DNA of 64,000 nt from Rhodococcus sp. Z13 (GCF_025837095.1 NZ_CP107551.1:558001-622000); one strand, 5' to 3'; positions 15,981-25,038 are shown, counted from the first letter of the stretch. Made by a program: numbers and translations. Notes: a model not told the origin generated them from the letters alone.

Positions 15981-17005
15981 CGGCCACCTCCCGCGACCGG
16001 ATCGGGGATGATCCCGGCGTTCTCGAGCGCGGCGGTCAACGCCGGTTCGATGACCTGCATGGGCAGCAGATTCTGGATGTAGGAGTTGAAGAACGGTCCC
16101 GAGGCGACGGCCTCACCGAGCTCGGTGGCGTACGGCCCGAGCCGTTCGATGGCGAGACCGATGTCGTCGCGATTGCGTTCGAGGATCTCGAGGACGGCGT
16201 TCAGCTTGCCCAGGGTGGGTTCGAGCTGGGCCTCGTTGTCGGCGATCAGATTCGAGATCTGCACCGACAGCGCGTCGACGTTCGCGAACAGGGTGTCGAG
16301 CGCGCCCCGGCGGCGGACGAGTTCGGCGAGGATGCGGTCGGCGTCCACGATGAGGGCGTCGACGGCCTCGCTGCGCTGCGCGAGCACGGCGGTGACCTCC
16401 TCGGCGTGTTCGAGCAGCGACCGCAGCGACTCGTCCCGCGACGCGACGGTCTCGGACAGGCGCATCACTCCCTCGAGGGCGACGCCGACGTCGTCGGGGG
16501 TCTCGCGCAGCGTGTCCGACAGCACCTGCATGGACTCCCGCAGCTGCGCGGTGTCGATCGCCTCCGCGGTCTCGGTGAGATCGCCGAGGGCGTCGGTCAG
16601 CTGGTAGGGGGCGACGGTGCGGTCGACGTCGATCGTGGCGCCCTTCTCGAGCCGGCCGGGGCCGGCGGGCCGCACCCGCAGGTTGCGCGCGCCGAGGGCG
16701 GTGGCGGTGGAGATCTCGACGGTGGTGTCGGTGCCGAGCGTGACCGCCTTGTCGACGGTGAAGGTGACGGCCACCGCGTCGTGGTCGATCTCGATGCCGG
16801 TGACCCGCCCGGCCTCCTTGCCCGCGACCTGCACGGCGTCGCCGGTGTTCAGGCCCCCGGCATCGACGAAGCGGGCGCGGTAGGTGATGCCGTCGTCGAG
16901 GAAGGGCAGCGACCGGATGTTCAGGGCGCACAGCACGAGCACGACGAGCACGACCGTGCCGACCATCCCGACACGTACGGGGTTCATCTCGCGGAACTGG
17001 ATCAT
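15977..17005 (-). CDS. mceC: MCE-family protein, MceC type (first cluster)
   Basis: The product is 342 residues. It starts MIQFREMNPVRVG, with an anchor at about 13-31, then the MCE domain (GLNTGDAVQVAGKEAGRV, TALGARNLRVRPAG). The helical domain ends in GEAVASGPFFNSYIQNLLP, conserved in MceC; Mce4C here has the matching GESVASGPFFNAYVSNILP. The ATG at 17005 is favoured because it overlaps the mceB stop. It is part of the lipid-transfer tube. Confidence 0.9.
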   Translation of the reverse strand: MIQFREMNPVRVGMVGTVVLVVLVLCALNIRSLPFLDDGITYRARFVDAGGLNTGDAVQVAGKEAGRVTGIEIDHDAVAVTFTVDKAVTLGTDTTVEISTATALGARNLRVRPAGPGRLEKGATIDVDRTVAPYQLTDALGDLTETAEAIDTAQLRESMQVLSDTLRETPDDVGVALEGVMRLSETVASRDESLRSLLEHAEEVTAVLAQRSEAVDALIVDADRILAELVRRRGALDTLFANVDALSVQISNLIADNEAQLEPTLGKLNAVLEILERNRDDIGLAIERLGPYATELGEAVASGPFFNSYIQNLLPMQVIEPALTAALENAGIIPDPVAGGGR

Positions 17006-18018
17006 GCCGGTGCGCACCTGCCCGTCGTCTGGCCGAACAGCGGTGAGGTGACGGTGTTCCCGGACGGATCGCTGATCTTGATGAGCATGCCGCACAGGTA
17101 GTAGTTGAAGAACCCGCCGTACGCCCCGAGCCGGGTGAGCGCCGCGTAGGCCTCGGGCAGCTCCGTCGACAGCTGCTCGACGGTGTCGCGGCGCGCGTCG
17201 AGTTGCGTTGCGACGTTCCCGGTCTCGCGGATGGTGCCGGCCAGCGGGGTGCGGGCCTGCGCGAGCAGGTCGGCAACCGACGCGCTGGCAGCATCGATGT
17301 GGGCGACGGCGTCGCCGACGAGCGTGTCGTCCTGGGCGAGCCGCGCCGTCAGCTCCTGCGCCCGCACGAGCGCGGTGTCGAAGGTGTCGCGGTGCGCCGC
17401 GAGATTGGTGAGCACCGAGTCGAGGTTGCTCACCACCTGCCCGACCAGCACGTCCCGGTCCGCGATGTCCGAGGTGAGCGAGGCGGTGTGGGCGAGAACG
17501 GATTCGACGGTGCCGCCCTGACCCTGCAGCACCGTGATCAGGTCGGCCGACAACCGGTTGACCTGATCCGGGTCCAGGGCCCGGAACAGCGGGGTGAAGC
17601 TGCCGATGAGCACGTCGAGGTCGAGGGCGGGACGGGTGCGGTCGGTGCCGATCGTCTCCCCGGGCACCATCGGCGTGGGATCGCCGGGGCCCTCGGACAG
17701 TTCGAGATAGCGGTCGCCGACGAGGTTGAGATAGCGCACGGTCGCGACGGTCGCGCGGGTCGGGGTGTACGAGGAGTCGACCTCGAAGGTGACGTCGATG
17801 CGGTTGTCCTCGGCGAAGTCGACGGCGGAGACCCGCCCGACCTCGACGCCGGAGACCCGGACGAACTGTCCTTCCTCGAGACCGGACACTTCCTCGAAGA
17901 CGGCCTGGTAGCGGGTGTGTTCGCCGAAGCGGACCTGGCCGAACACGACGAACAGGCCGGCGAGGATCACGACCATCACGAGGGCGTAGATCCCGGCCGC
18001 GAGCGCGGTGCGGGTCAT
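17002..18018 (-). CDS. mceB: MCE-family protein, MceB type (first cluster)
   Basis: The product is 338 residues. An anchor at about 8-27 precedes the MCE domain (GLEEGQFVRVSGVEVGRVSAV, YLNLVGDRYLELSEG). The helical region has regular Asp/Leu heptads and ends with YGGFFNYYLCGMLIKISDPSG and a terminal Cys-containing segment, as in MceB proteins. It overlaps mceA and mceC by ATGA. Compared with Mce4B (339 residues) the length and order of elements are the same. Confidence 0.9.
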   Translation of the reverse strand: MTRTALAAGIYALVMVVILAGLFVVFGQVRFGEHTRYQAVFEEVSGLEEGQFVRVSGVEVGRVSAVDFAEDNRIDVTFEVDSSYTPTRATVATVRYLNLVGDRYLELSEGPGDPTPMVPGETIGTDRTRPALDLDVLIGSFTPLFRALDPDQVNRLSADLITVLQGQGGTVESVLAHTASLTSDIADRDVLVGQVVSNLDSVLTNLAAHRDTFDTALVRAQELTARLAQDDTLVGDAVAHIDAASASVADLLAQARTPLAGTIRETGNVATQLDARRDTVEQLSTELPEAYAALTRLGAYGGFFNYYLCGMLIKISDPSGNTVTSPLFGQTTGRCAPA

Positions 18019-19172
18019 CCGGCACCTCCGGTGAGCAGTTCGAACAGGGAACCGGGCACGAAGACGGGGGAGGTGTGGCCCGCCTCGAAGGGATTGGCGC
18101 CGGTGTTCGCGACGACGTAGGGCGCCGGGGTCTCGTCGAGGGTGACGATCGGCAGCGGACCGCAGCGGGGACCGCCGGTGGCCTCGACGACCGGCAGGTG
18201 CCGCGGGTACTCGTACGGGTCGACGCCGAGCAGGAAGGTCGACTTGAGCATCATCGACGAACCGTTGCCGCCGGCAGCGGGTTCGGTGAGCTGCCGTGCC
18301 CGGTCGGCGCCCTGCAGGAAGCAGGTCAGCACCGGCGAGTACTCCTCGAGCAGGGAAGCGGTGGGCCGCAGCAGGTCGAGCACATCGACGATCGGCTGCG
18401 CATTGGGTTCGACGACGCGCCGCCCGGTCTCGCCCATCCCGATGGCGGCGAGCAGGACCCGGTCGAGGTCGTCGGCGTGGTCGACGATCGTCGCGCCCGT
18501 GACCGTGAGGTTCCCGAGCGAGGCCATGATGTCGTCGGTCGCGGCGGCGTAGACGTCCGCGGTGGCCGCGGCGGAGCCGAGGTCCTCGCGCAGCACGTCG
18601 GTGCGCGGTTCCAACTGTGCGAGCACGGTGTCGGTGTCGCCGAGGGCCTGCCCGAGCGACTCGCCCTGCCCGCGCAGCGCCGACGCCAGCGACCCGAGGG
18701 TGCGGTTGAGTTCGGCCGGGTCGACGGCCTGCAGCACGCTCGACAGCGACTCGAAGACCGTGTTCGTCTCCACCGTCACGCTCGACGCGCGCAGGACCGT
18801 GCCCTCGGCCAGCCCGATCGGGTCCGGTGCGGGCGGGTCGATGAGGGTGACGTACTTGGCGCCGAAGACGGTGGTCGCGCGGATGTCCGCGCCCACGTTC
18901 GCGGGCAGCCGGGCCGCGTCGTCGGGGTTCAGCCGCAGTTCGATCACCGCGCCCTCGGGGGTGTGGTGCACCGCCGACACGCTGCCCACGTGCACCCCGT
19001 GCGCCTTGACCATCGCGCCGGGTTCGAGCACCAGGCCGGAGCGGCCGCTCTCGACCGTCACCGTCACGCCGGAGGTGAAGGTCCCGCGGAACCCGTGGTA
19101 GACGAGGACCAGCACGGCGACGGAGACGACGAGGAAACCCGCCGCCGCCGCTCGGGGCAACCACTTCGGCAT
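18015..19172 (-). CDS. mceA: MCE-family protein, MceA type (first cluster)
   Basis: The product is 385 residues. An N-terminal anchor (AAAAGFLVVSVAVLVLVYHG, about 8-27) is followed by the MCE domain (VVVKAHGVHVG-type block; TTVFGAKYVTLIDPP). The C-terminal region has HLPVVEATGGPRCGPLP, typical of MceA. The ATG at 19172 is chosen because GGGGTGA lies five bases upstream. A GTG at 19181, overlapping the yrbE stop as GTGA, is the alternative and would add three residues. Confidence 0.88.
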   Translation of the reverse strand: MPKWLPRAAAAGFLVVSVAVLVLVYHGFRGTFTSGVTVTVESGRSGLVLEPGAMVKAHGVHVGSVSAVHHTPEGAVIELRLNPDDAARLPANVGADIRATTVFGAKYVTLIDPPAPDPIGLAEGTVLRASSVTVETNTVFESLSSVLQAVDPAELNRTLGSLASALRGQGESLGQALGDTDTVLAQLEPRTDVLREDLGSAAATADVYAAATDDIMASLGNLTVTGATIVDHADDLDRVLLAAIGMGETGRRVVEPNAQPIVDVLDLLRPTASLLEEYSPVLTCFLQGADRARQLTEPAAGGNGSSMMLKSTFLLGVDPYEYPRHLPVVEATGGPRCGPLPIVTLDETPAPYVVANTGANPFEAGHTSPVFVPGSLFELLTGGAG

Positions 19173-19177
19173 CGCGT

Positions 19178-20038
19178 TCACCCCGCCAGGTGCAGCTGGC
19201 GGCTGCTTCCGTAGAGGACCAGGGAGATCAGCAGTGTCACCGTCACCACGGCGATGAGCGACATGCGCACCGCGCGTCCGGTCGCCACGCCCACCCCGGA
19301 CGGGCCGCCGGTGGCGGTGTAGCCGTAGTAGCTGTGCACGGTCATCACGACCACGGCCATGGTGATGGCCTGGACGAACGACCACAGCACGTCGGTGGGG
19401 CGCAGGAAGGTCGCGAAGTAGTGGTCGTACACGCCGGGGGACTGGCCGAGGATCGTGACCGTGGCGATGCGGCTGGCCAGGAACGACGCGAGCACCGACA
19501 GCGAGTACAGCGGGACGACGGCGACGAGCCCGGCCAGGATGCGGGTGCCCACGAGATAGGGCACCGACTTGATGGCCATGACCTCGAGGGCGTCGATCTC
19601 CTCGCTGATGCGCATCGCGCCGAGTTGCGCGGTGGTGCCGGCGCCGATGGTGGCGGCGAGCCCCACCCCGGCGGTCACCGGTGCGACGACGCGGACGTTG
19701 ACGTAGGCGGCGAGGAAGCCGGTGAGGGCCTCGACGCCGATGTTGCCGAGCGAGGTGAAGCCCTGCACGGCTACCGTCGCCCCGGCGAACAGGGTGAGGA
19801 AACCCATGATGGCGACACTGCCGCCGACCATCGCGAGAACACCGGTGCCGAGGCCGATCTCGGACACCACACGCAGCGTCTCGCGCGGATGGTGCCGCGC
19901 GGCGCGCCCGGTGGAGAGCAGGGCACCGATCAGGAAGATCACCTGACGACCGAGGGTGTCGACCGCGCGGGAGAGGCCGCGGCCGGCACGCCGCACCGCG
20001 TGCGCGGTGCGGCCGGTGGCGACACCGAGCACACTCAT
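19178..20038 (-). CDS. yrbEB: YrbE/MlaE-type permease B (first cluster)
   Basis: The product is 286 residues. The MlaE permease fold is clear: several membrane segments, GFTSLGNIGVEALTGFLAAYVNVRVVAPV, and the conserved loop AQLGAMRISEEIDALEVMAIKSVPYLV that contacts the ATPase. It would pair with YrbEA in the inner-membrane channel of the importer. No MceG-type ATPase is encoded nearby; in related genomes it is unlinked and shared. The start lies in a short tandem repeat that separates it from yrbEA. Confidence 0.92.
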   Translation of the reverse strand: MSVLGVATGRTAHAVRRAGRGLSRAVDTLGRQVIFLIGALLSTGRAARHHPRETLRVVSEIGLGTGVLAMVGGSVAIMGFLTLFAGATVAVQGFTSLGNIGVEALTGFLAAYVNVRVVAPVTAGVGLAATIGAGTTAQLGAMRISEEIDALEVMAIKSVPYLVGTRILAGLVAVVPLYSLSVLASFLASRIATVTILGQSPGVYDHYFATFLRPTDVLWSFVQAITMAVVVMTVHSYYGYTATGGPSGVGVATGRAVRMSLIAVVTVTLLISLVLYGSSRQLHLAG

Positions 20039-20112
20039 GCGTCCATCACCGCGAGTCCGCTCATGCGTCCATCACCGCCGGGTCCGCTCATCGGCCCATC
20101 ACCGCGATCCCG
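20034..20112. repeat. 26-27-base triplicated segment at the yrbEA/yrbEB junction
   Basis: Three head-to-tail copies of CTCATGCGTCCATCACCG plus about eight bases lie at 20034-20059, 20060-20086 and 20087-20112. Each copy carries an ATGA start/stop overlap on the minus strand. The array spans the 3' end of yrbEA and the first codons of yrbEB. It separates two genes that would otherwise overlap by four bases. Confidence 0.8.
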
Positions 20113-20852
20113 ATGGAGGTGAGCAGCATGTTGGCGAGGAACAGGGCGACGAAGGCGAACACCACGGTCTCGTTGACGGCCTCGCCGACGCTCTTCGGAC
20201 CGCCGCTGACGGACAGTCCGCGATGGCATGCGATGAGGCCGGCGAGCAGGCCGAAGACCGCGGCCTTGATCTCCGACAGCAGCAACTCGCCCGGCCCCAC
20301 GAGCAGGGTCACGCCGGCGGCGTAGGCGCCGGGGTCGACATTCTGCAGCGTCACCGAGAAGAAGAACCCGCCGATGAGCCCGATCGCGCACACCGCGCCG
20401 TTGAGGGTCACCGCCACCGCGGTGGACGCGAGCGCGCGGGGAAGGACCAGCCGGGCGGCCGGGTCGATGCCGAGGACCTCGAGCGCGGCGATCTCGTCGC
20501 GGATGGTGCGCGAGCCGAGATCGGCGGCGATGGCGGTGGCACCGGCGCCGGCGACGACCAGCACGGTCACCAGGGGGCCGATCTGGGTGATGGCGCCGAG
20601 CCCGGCCCCGGCGCCGCTGAGGTCGCCCGCACCGATCTCGAGGAGCAGCGAGTTGAGCGTGAACACCACGAGGACGGTGAACGGTACCGACATGAGGATG
20701 GTGGGTACGAGCGACACCCGGGCGATGAACCAGAACTGGGTGAGGAATTCACGCCACTGGAAGGGTGCACGGAACAGGGCTCCGAACGCGTCGAGCGACA
20801 ACGCGTAGAAACCGCCCAGAGCCTGCGCTGTCGCGCGGGGCACCGATCCCAT
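20088..20852 (-). CDS. yrbEA: YrbE/MlaE-type permease A (first cluster)
   Basis: The product is 254 residues, the normal size for an MlaE-family permease. It has FQWREFLTQFWFIARVSLVPTI near the N terminus (split here), LSGAGAGLGAITQIGPLVTVLVV, and the coupling loop RTIRDEIAALEVLGIDPAARLVLPR, all matching YrbE4A of the second cluster (26822-27589). It is the first gene of the minus-strand mce operon. The start is the ATG after AGGCAGGA, 63 bases from the -10 of the palindrome-bearing promoter. Confidence 0.92.
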   Translation of the reverse strand: MGSVPRATAQALGGFYALSLDAFGALFRAPFQWREFLTQFWFIARVSLVPTILMSVPFTVLVVFTLNSLLLEIGAGDLSGAGAGLGAITQIGPLVTVLVVAGAGATAIAADLGSRTIRDEIAALEVLGIDPAARLVLPRALASTAVAVTLNGAVCAIGLIGGFFFSVTLQNVDPGAYAAGVTLLVGPGELLLSEIKAAVFGLLAGLIACHRGLSVSGGPKSVGEAVNETVVFAFVALFLANMLLTSIGIAVMGR

Positions 20853-20914
20853 AGTCCTGCCTTCCCCCACGGTCGCATCGACGAAACCGCGCCCCGATGT
20901 CTCGGGGTCCGCCG

Positions 20915-20943
20915 AACATACCCCAGGGTATGTAGGTGGACAA
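20915..20943 (-). promoter_or_regulatory. promoter of the first mce cluster with 18-base palindrome
   Basis: On the minus strand TTGTCC (20943-20938), a 17-base spacer and TATGTT (20920-20915) form a sigma-70-type promoter. The dyad ACATACCC-CA-GGGTATGT (20916-20933, two perfect 8-base arms) occupies the spacer and overlaps the -10. It does not match the KstR consensus. Its placement suggests repression by a different regulator. All elements are directly visible; the regulator is unknown. Confidence 0.65.
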
Positions 20944-20971
20944 GGGGTCGATCCCAGGAACCGGGACGACG

Positions 20972-22615
20972 TTAACCGGTCGTCACACCGGGCGGGAGGG
21001 GCTCGAGAAGGTGTGTCTCCGCGGGCGACAGCAGGTGGAACTCCGTGTCGCCGCGGTCCCGGACCCAGACCGGATCGGTGCAGTGCCAGCGCTCGGCGGC
21101 CAGCGACCGGGTGACGACCTTGAAGGTCGCGGTGCGGGGGAACTCGGTGCACACCCGCACCAGTGTCGGCCTCTGCTTCGGGCCGAGATCGGGTTGCGCG
21201 TCGAGGAAGCGGGCGACCTCGACGGGATCGAACCCGGTACCGGCCGCGGGGATCACCGCCGCCATCACCCGATCCCCGACCTGCCTGTCGGGCACCCCGT
21301 ACACCACCACCTGCGCGAAGCCCTCGTAGCGGGACAGGATCCGCTCGATCGGTGCCGCCCCGAGGTTCTCGCCGTCCACCCGCAGCCAGCCCGAGCTGCG
21401 GCCGGCGAAGTAGACGAAGCCGTCCGCGTCCCGGTAGGCGAGGTCACCGCTGTGGTAGCGGCCGTCGCGCATCCGCTCCGCGTCCGCCTCCGGATTCCTG
21501 TAGTAGCCGTCGAACAGGCCCGGTCCACGCATGTTGACCAGCTCGCCGGTCGCCTCCGCGGGATTGAGGATGCGGCCGTCGGCGTCGAATTCGGCCGGGG
21601 GACAGACCCGTCCGGTCTCCGGATCGAGGATCTCGACGCCCTCCGGCAACCGGCCCAGTGCACCGGGCGGGGCGTCGGGGGCCGCGCCGATCGCGATGCC
21701 GCCCTCGGTGGAGCCGAAACCGTCGACGACGCGGGCACGGAAACGCCGCCCGAACTCGGCGACGTCGCGCGCCGACCCCTCGTTGCCGTACATGATCCGC
21801 AGGGGATTGTCGCCGTCGTCGGGTCGCTCAGGGGTCGCGACGATGTACGACAGGGGTTTGCCGACGTAGTGCGCGAAGGTCACCCCGAACCGGCGCACGT
21901 CGGGCAGGAAACCCGACGCCGAGAAACGGCGGCGCAGCACGATGTTGCCGCCCGCGGCCAGCCCGATCGACCAGCCGGCGATCATCGCGTTCGAGTGGAA
22001 CAACGGCATGGAGACGTAGACGGTGTCGTCGCGGCCGAGCCCGAAACGGGTCGCGAGCATCACCGCCGGATCGGTGAACTTGCGGTGGGTGCAACGCACC
22101 GCCTTCGGATCCCCGCTCGTGCCCGAGGTGAAGATCAGCATGAACAGGTCGGCGGGATCGGCGGCCGGGGCCGGCACCGGGGTGTCCGCGAACGGGGCGA
22201 GCAGCGCCTCCCAGCCGGGCGAGTCCACGTCGATCACCCGCACGTCGCCGAGATCGAGGCCGTCGAGCAGCGGGGCGTGCACGGCCTCGGTGAACACCAC
22301 CCGGCAGTCGGCGAGCGCGATGTCGCGGGCCAGCGCGTCGCCGCGGCGGGTCGTGTTCAGCCCCACCACGACCGTGCCGGACAGCGCGGCCGCCCCGAGC
22401 AGCAGGGAGAACTCCGGCACGTTGTCCATGAGGATGCCGACGTGCCGGGGCTCCCGCCCGTCGAGCAGGTGCCGCAGCAGCGCCGCCCGCCGGCGGGAGA
22501 GCCGTACGTGCTCGCGCCACGACAGTTCGACGTCCTCGAACCGCAGCCCGCGGTCGTCGACCTCGGCGAGGCCCAGGAACAGCTCGGTGACGGTCGCGGT
22601 GCCCACGTCGTTCAT
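20972..22615 (-). CDS. fadD17: steroid side-chain acyl-CoA synthetase FadD17
   Basis: The product is 547 residues of the ANL adenylating family. The AMP loop FTSGTSGDPKAV (162-173), the GSTEGG block, YHSGDLAYRDADG and the hinge region are all present. By synteny it equals M. tuberculosis FadD17 (Rv3506), described as a CoA ligase for steroids with a shortened C24 side chain. It would activate the side-chain carboxylate with ATP and CoA in the cytosol. The start at 22615 overlaps the fadE27 stop by ATGA, so it is the third gene of fadE26-fadE27-fadD17. It is some 45 residues longer than the mycobacterial protein. Confidence 0.88.
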   Translation of the reverse strand: MNDVGTATVTELFLGLAEVDDRGLRFEDVELSWREHVRLSRRRAALLRHLLDGREPRHVGILMDNVPEFSLLLGAAALSGTVVVGLNTTRRGDALARDIALADCRVVFTEAVHAPLLDGLDLGDVRVIDVDSPGWEALLAPFADTPVPAPAADPADLFMLIFTSGTSGDPKAVRCTHRKFTDPAVMLATRFGLGRDDTVYVSMPLFHSNAMIAGWSIGLAAGGNIVLRRRFSASGFLPDVRRFGVTFAHYVGKPLSYIVATPERPDDGDNPLRIMYGNEGSARDVAEFGRRFRARVVDGFGSTEGGIAIGAAPDAPPGALGRLPEGVEILDPETGRVCPPAEFDADGRILNPAEATGELVNMRGPGLFDGYYRNPEADAERMRDGRYHSGDLAYRDADGFVYFAGRSSGWLRVDGENLGAAPIERILSRYEGFAQVVVYGVPDRQVGDRVMAAVIPAAGTGFDPVEVARFLDAQPDLGPKQRPTLVRVCTEFPRTATFKVVTRSLAAERWHCTDPVWVRDRGDTEFHLLSPAETHLLEPLPPGVTTG

Positions 22616-23727
22616 ACGGGGGTGTCGGCGAGTTCGCGGCCGAGCGCCCGCAACTGTTCGGTGGCCGATCCGAGCAGGAACTCGTGCTGCTTGGCCGCGA
22701 GGAAGTAGCGGTGCACGGGATGGTCCTCGTCGAGGCCGACACCGCCGTGCACGTGCACCGTGGTGTGGGCGACGCGGTGCCCGGCGTCGGCCGCCCAGAA
22801 CGCGGCGGTCCGCAGGGCCTCGGTGTGGGGCAGCCCCGCCGAGATGCGGAAGGCGGCCTGCCACAACGTCAGCCGCACCGCCTTGACGTCGATGTAGGCG
22901 TCCGCGAGACGCTGCGCCACCGCCTGGAAGCTGCCGATCGGCCGGTCGAACTGCACGCGTTCGCGGGCGTACGTCGAGGTCAGCTCGAGGGCCTGCTCGA
23001 GCACGCCGGTCTGGTAGGCGACCGACCCGAGCAGTGTGCGGTCGCGCAGCCACGACGCCACGGCCGCACCGTCGGTACCGAGTACACGGTCGGCGGGCAC
23101 GGCGACCTGCTCGAGCCCGAGGACGCCGCGGCTGCCGAAATCGGTGGTGTGCAACCGTGTGACGCGCACACCCGGATCGTCGGCGCGGACCAGGAACACC
23201 GCGACCCCCGCGCCGGTGGTGGCCGGGACGAGGAAACCGTCGGCGACGGGCGCGGCGTCCACCATGATCTTCACGCCGTCGAGCACGTAGCCGTCGCCCG
23301 AGGCCTGCGCGCGGGTGGCCGGGGCGGTGGGATCCGGGTTCAGTTCCTCCTCCAGCGCCGCGGACAGGATCGTCTCGCCGGTCGCGGCGGGGCGGGCCCA
23401 GGCGGTGCGCTGGCCGTCGGTGCCGAACTCCGCGATCGCCGACGCGCACGCGGCGATGGAGGTGAGATAGGGGACGGCCGCGACCCCGCGGCCCAGTTCG
23501 CGCAGGATGCTCGCCTGCTCGAGCGGGCCGTAGCCGTCGCCACCCACCGCCTCGGGCAGTGCGGCGGCGAGAACGCCCGAGGAGGCCAGCGACTCCCACA
23601 GGGTGCGGTCGGTGCGGTCCTCGGCGGCGTCGAGCTCGCGCAGGTGCTCGTTGGTGACGATGTCCGTGACGATGTCGCGGGTCAGGCCCGCGAGATCCTG
23701 CTGGGCCTCGGTGAGAGTGAAGTCCAC
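22612..23727 (-). CDS. fadE27: acyl-CoA dehydrogenase FadE27 (ChsE5-type subunit)
   Basis: The product is 371 residues, starting at a GTG nine bases after AAGGA. The acyl-CoA dehydrogenase fold is shortened: helical N domain, beta domain (YVLDGVKIMVDAAPVADGFLVP) and C domain with RVQFDRPIGSFQAVAQRLADAYI and HVHGGVGLDEDHPVHRYFL. In mycobacteria FadE27 pairs with FadE26 as an alpha2beta2 enzyme (ChsE4-ChsE5) that introduces the double bond into the sterol side-chain CoA ester with FAD shared at the interface. Gene order supports the same pairing here. Confidence 0.9.
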   Translation of the reverse strand: MDFTLTEAQQDLAGLTRDIVTDIVTNEHLRELDAAEDRTDRTLWESLASSGVLAAALPEAVGGDGYGPLEQASILRELGRGVAAVPYLTSIAACASAIAEFGTDGQRTAWARPAATGETILSAALEEELNPDPTAPATRAQASGDGYVLDGVKIMVDAAPVADGFLVPATTGAGVAVFLVRADDPGVRVTRLHTTDFGSRGVLGLEQVAVPADRVLGTDGAAVASWLRDRTLLGSVAYQTGVLEQALELTSTYARERVQFDRPIGSFQAVAQRLADAYIDVKAVRLTLWQAAFRISAGLPHTEALRTAAFWAADAGHRVAHTTVHVHGGVGLDEDHPVHRYFLAAKQHEFLLGSATEQLRALGRELADTPV

Positions 23728-23759
23728 GATCGACAGTCCTTGTCCGCTCTGTGGGGTTG

Positions 23760-24944
23760 TCAGCGCTTGGACGGGGGCAGGCCGAGGGCGGTCATGGCGA
23801 TGATGTCGCGCTGGACCTCGTTGGTGCCGCCGCCGAAGGTGAGGATGAGGGAGCTGCGGTGCATGCGTTCGATGCGGCCGCGCAGCAGCGCACCGGCCGA
23901 GTTCTGCCGGACCGTCGCGGCAGGGCCGAGGATCTCCATGAGCAGCCGGTAGGCCTCGGTGGCGAACTCGGTGCCGAACACCTTGTTGGCGGAGGCGGCC
24001 TCGGGGCCGAGGGGAGTGGTGCCCGCGCTCGAGGCGATGTCCCAGTTCATCAACTGGAGGTATTCGGCCTTCGCGTGCACCCGCGCGAGGTTGATCTGCA
24101 CCCACTCCTGGTCGATCACCCGGCGGCCGTCGGGCAGGCGGGTCTGCTGGGCCCAGCGGCGGACCTCGGCGAGTGCGCTGAGGACGGGACCGGCGGAGGT
24201 GAGCGCGACCCGCTCGTGGTTGAGCTGGTTGGTGATCAGCGCCCAGCCGCCGTTGACCTCACCGACGAGCGCGGAGGCCGGTACCCGGACGTTCTCGTAG
24301 TAGGTGGCGCTCGTGTCCGGCCCGGCCATGGTGTGCACCGGGGTCCAGGAGAAGCCCGGAGCATCGGTGGGGACGATGAAGACGCTGATCCCCTTGTGCT
24401 TCTTGGCATCCGGATCGGTGCGGGCGGCGAGCCAGACGTAGTCGGCGTAGGCGATCAGGCTCGTCCACATCTTCTGCCCGTTGATCACCCACTCGTCGCC
24501 GTCGCGCACCGCGGTGGTGCGTAGCGAGGCGAGATCCGTTCCGGCCCCGGGCTCGGAGTAGCCGATGGAGAAGTGCAGTTCGCCCGCGGAGATGCGCGGC
24601 AGGAAGAACTCCTTCTGCTCCTTCGTGCCGTAGTGCATGATCGTCGGCGCGACCGAGTCGATGGTGAGGAAGGGGACCGGCGCCCCGGCGATGGCAGCTT
24701 CGTCCGTGAAGATCAATTGGTCCATCGCGGAACGGTTCTGGCCGCCGTACTCCTCGGGCCAGCCGAGGGTGAGCCAGCCGTCCTTGCCCATCTGCTGGAC
24801 GATGTCGCGGTATACCGTGCCCGAACCGTACTCGCCGGTGGTGGTGGCGAGCGCCTCACGACGTTCGGGAGTCATGAGTTCCGCGAAGTACGTACGCAAT
24901 TCCTCTCGGAGGGCCTGCTGTTCGGGGGTGTAGGAGATGTCCAC
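23760..24944 (-). CDS. fadE26: acyl-CoA dehydrogenase FadE26 (ChsE4-type subunit)
   Basis: The product is 394 residues, starting at a GTG six bases after GGAG; M. tuberculosis FadE26 is about 400. N-terminal TPEQQALREELRTYF, the FAD/substrate block GYSEPGAGTDLASLRTTA, VINGQKMWTS, and the C-terminal LTFGGGTNEVQRDIIA are classic for the family. It forms the ChsE4-ChsE5 heterotetramer with FadE27, acting on C27 sterol CoA esters. It is first in its operon, divergent from fdxD across a perfect KstR-type box. An upstream ATG at 25010 would place the start inside the regulatory region and is rejected. Confidence 0.92.
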   Translation of the reverse strand: MDISYTPEQQALREELRTYFAELMTPERREALATTTGEYGSGTVYRDIVQQMGKDGWLTLGWPEEYGGQNRSAMDQLIFTDEAAIAGAPVPFLTIDSVAPTIMHYGTKEQKEFFLPRISAGELHFSIGYSEPGAGTDLASLRTTAVRDGDEWVINGQKMWTSLIAYADYVWLAARTDPDAKKHKGISVFIVPTDAPGFSWTPVHTMAGPDTSATYYENVRVPASALVGEVNGGWALITNQLNHERVALTSAGPVLSALAEVRRWAQQTRLPDGRRVIDQEWVQINLARVHAKAEYLQLMNWDIASSAGTTPLGPEAASANKVFGTEFATEAYRLLMEILGPAATVRQNSAGALLRGRIERMHRSSLILTFGGGTNEVQRDIIAMTALGLPPSKR

Positions 24945-25009
24945 GAACGCTCCAATTTCGGTCACCGCGGTGTCGCCGCGGATCGTCACTGCGGGAATAC
25001 CGCGAATCA

Positions 25010-25038
25010 TTGCACAGAATTGGAACGCGTTCTAGTCT
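25010..25038 (+). promoter_or_regulatory. KstR-type operator in the fdxD promoter (shared with divergent fadE26)
   Basis: TTGCAC (25010-25015), a 17-base spacer and TAGTCT (25033-25038) form the promoter toward fdxD. TGGAACGCGTTCTA (25021-25034) matches all eight fixed KstR positions and its last TA begins the -10. The box is the only one in the 137-base fadE26/fdxD gap, so it may control both directions, as in mycobacteria. Confidence 0.8.

Noticed and set aside
20916-20933. Copper-type (CsoR-like) operator
   Set aside because: The TACCC/GGGTA arms resemble copper-repressor sites, but the gene behind it is an MCE permease and no copper gene is adjacent. Kept only as an unassigned dyad.
20972-23599. 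875-codon minus-strand frame covering fadD17 and part of fadE27
   Set aside because: Only the part from the ATG at 22615 encodes a real protein; the rest lies over fadE27 in another frame.
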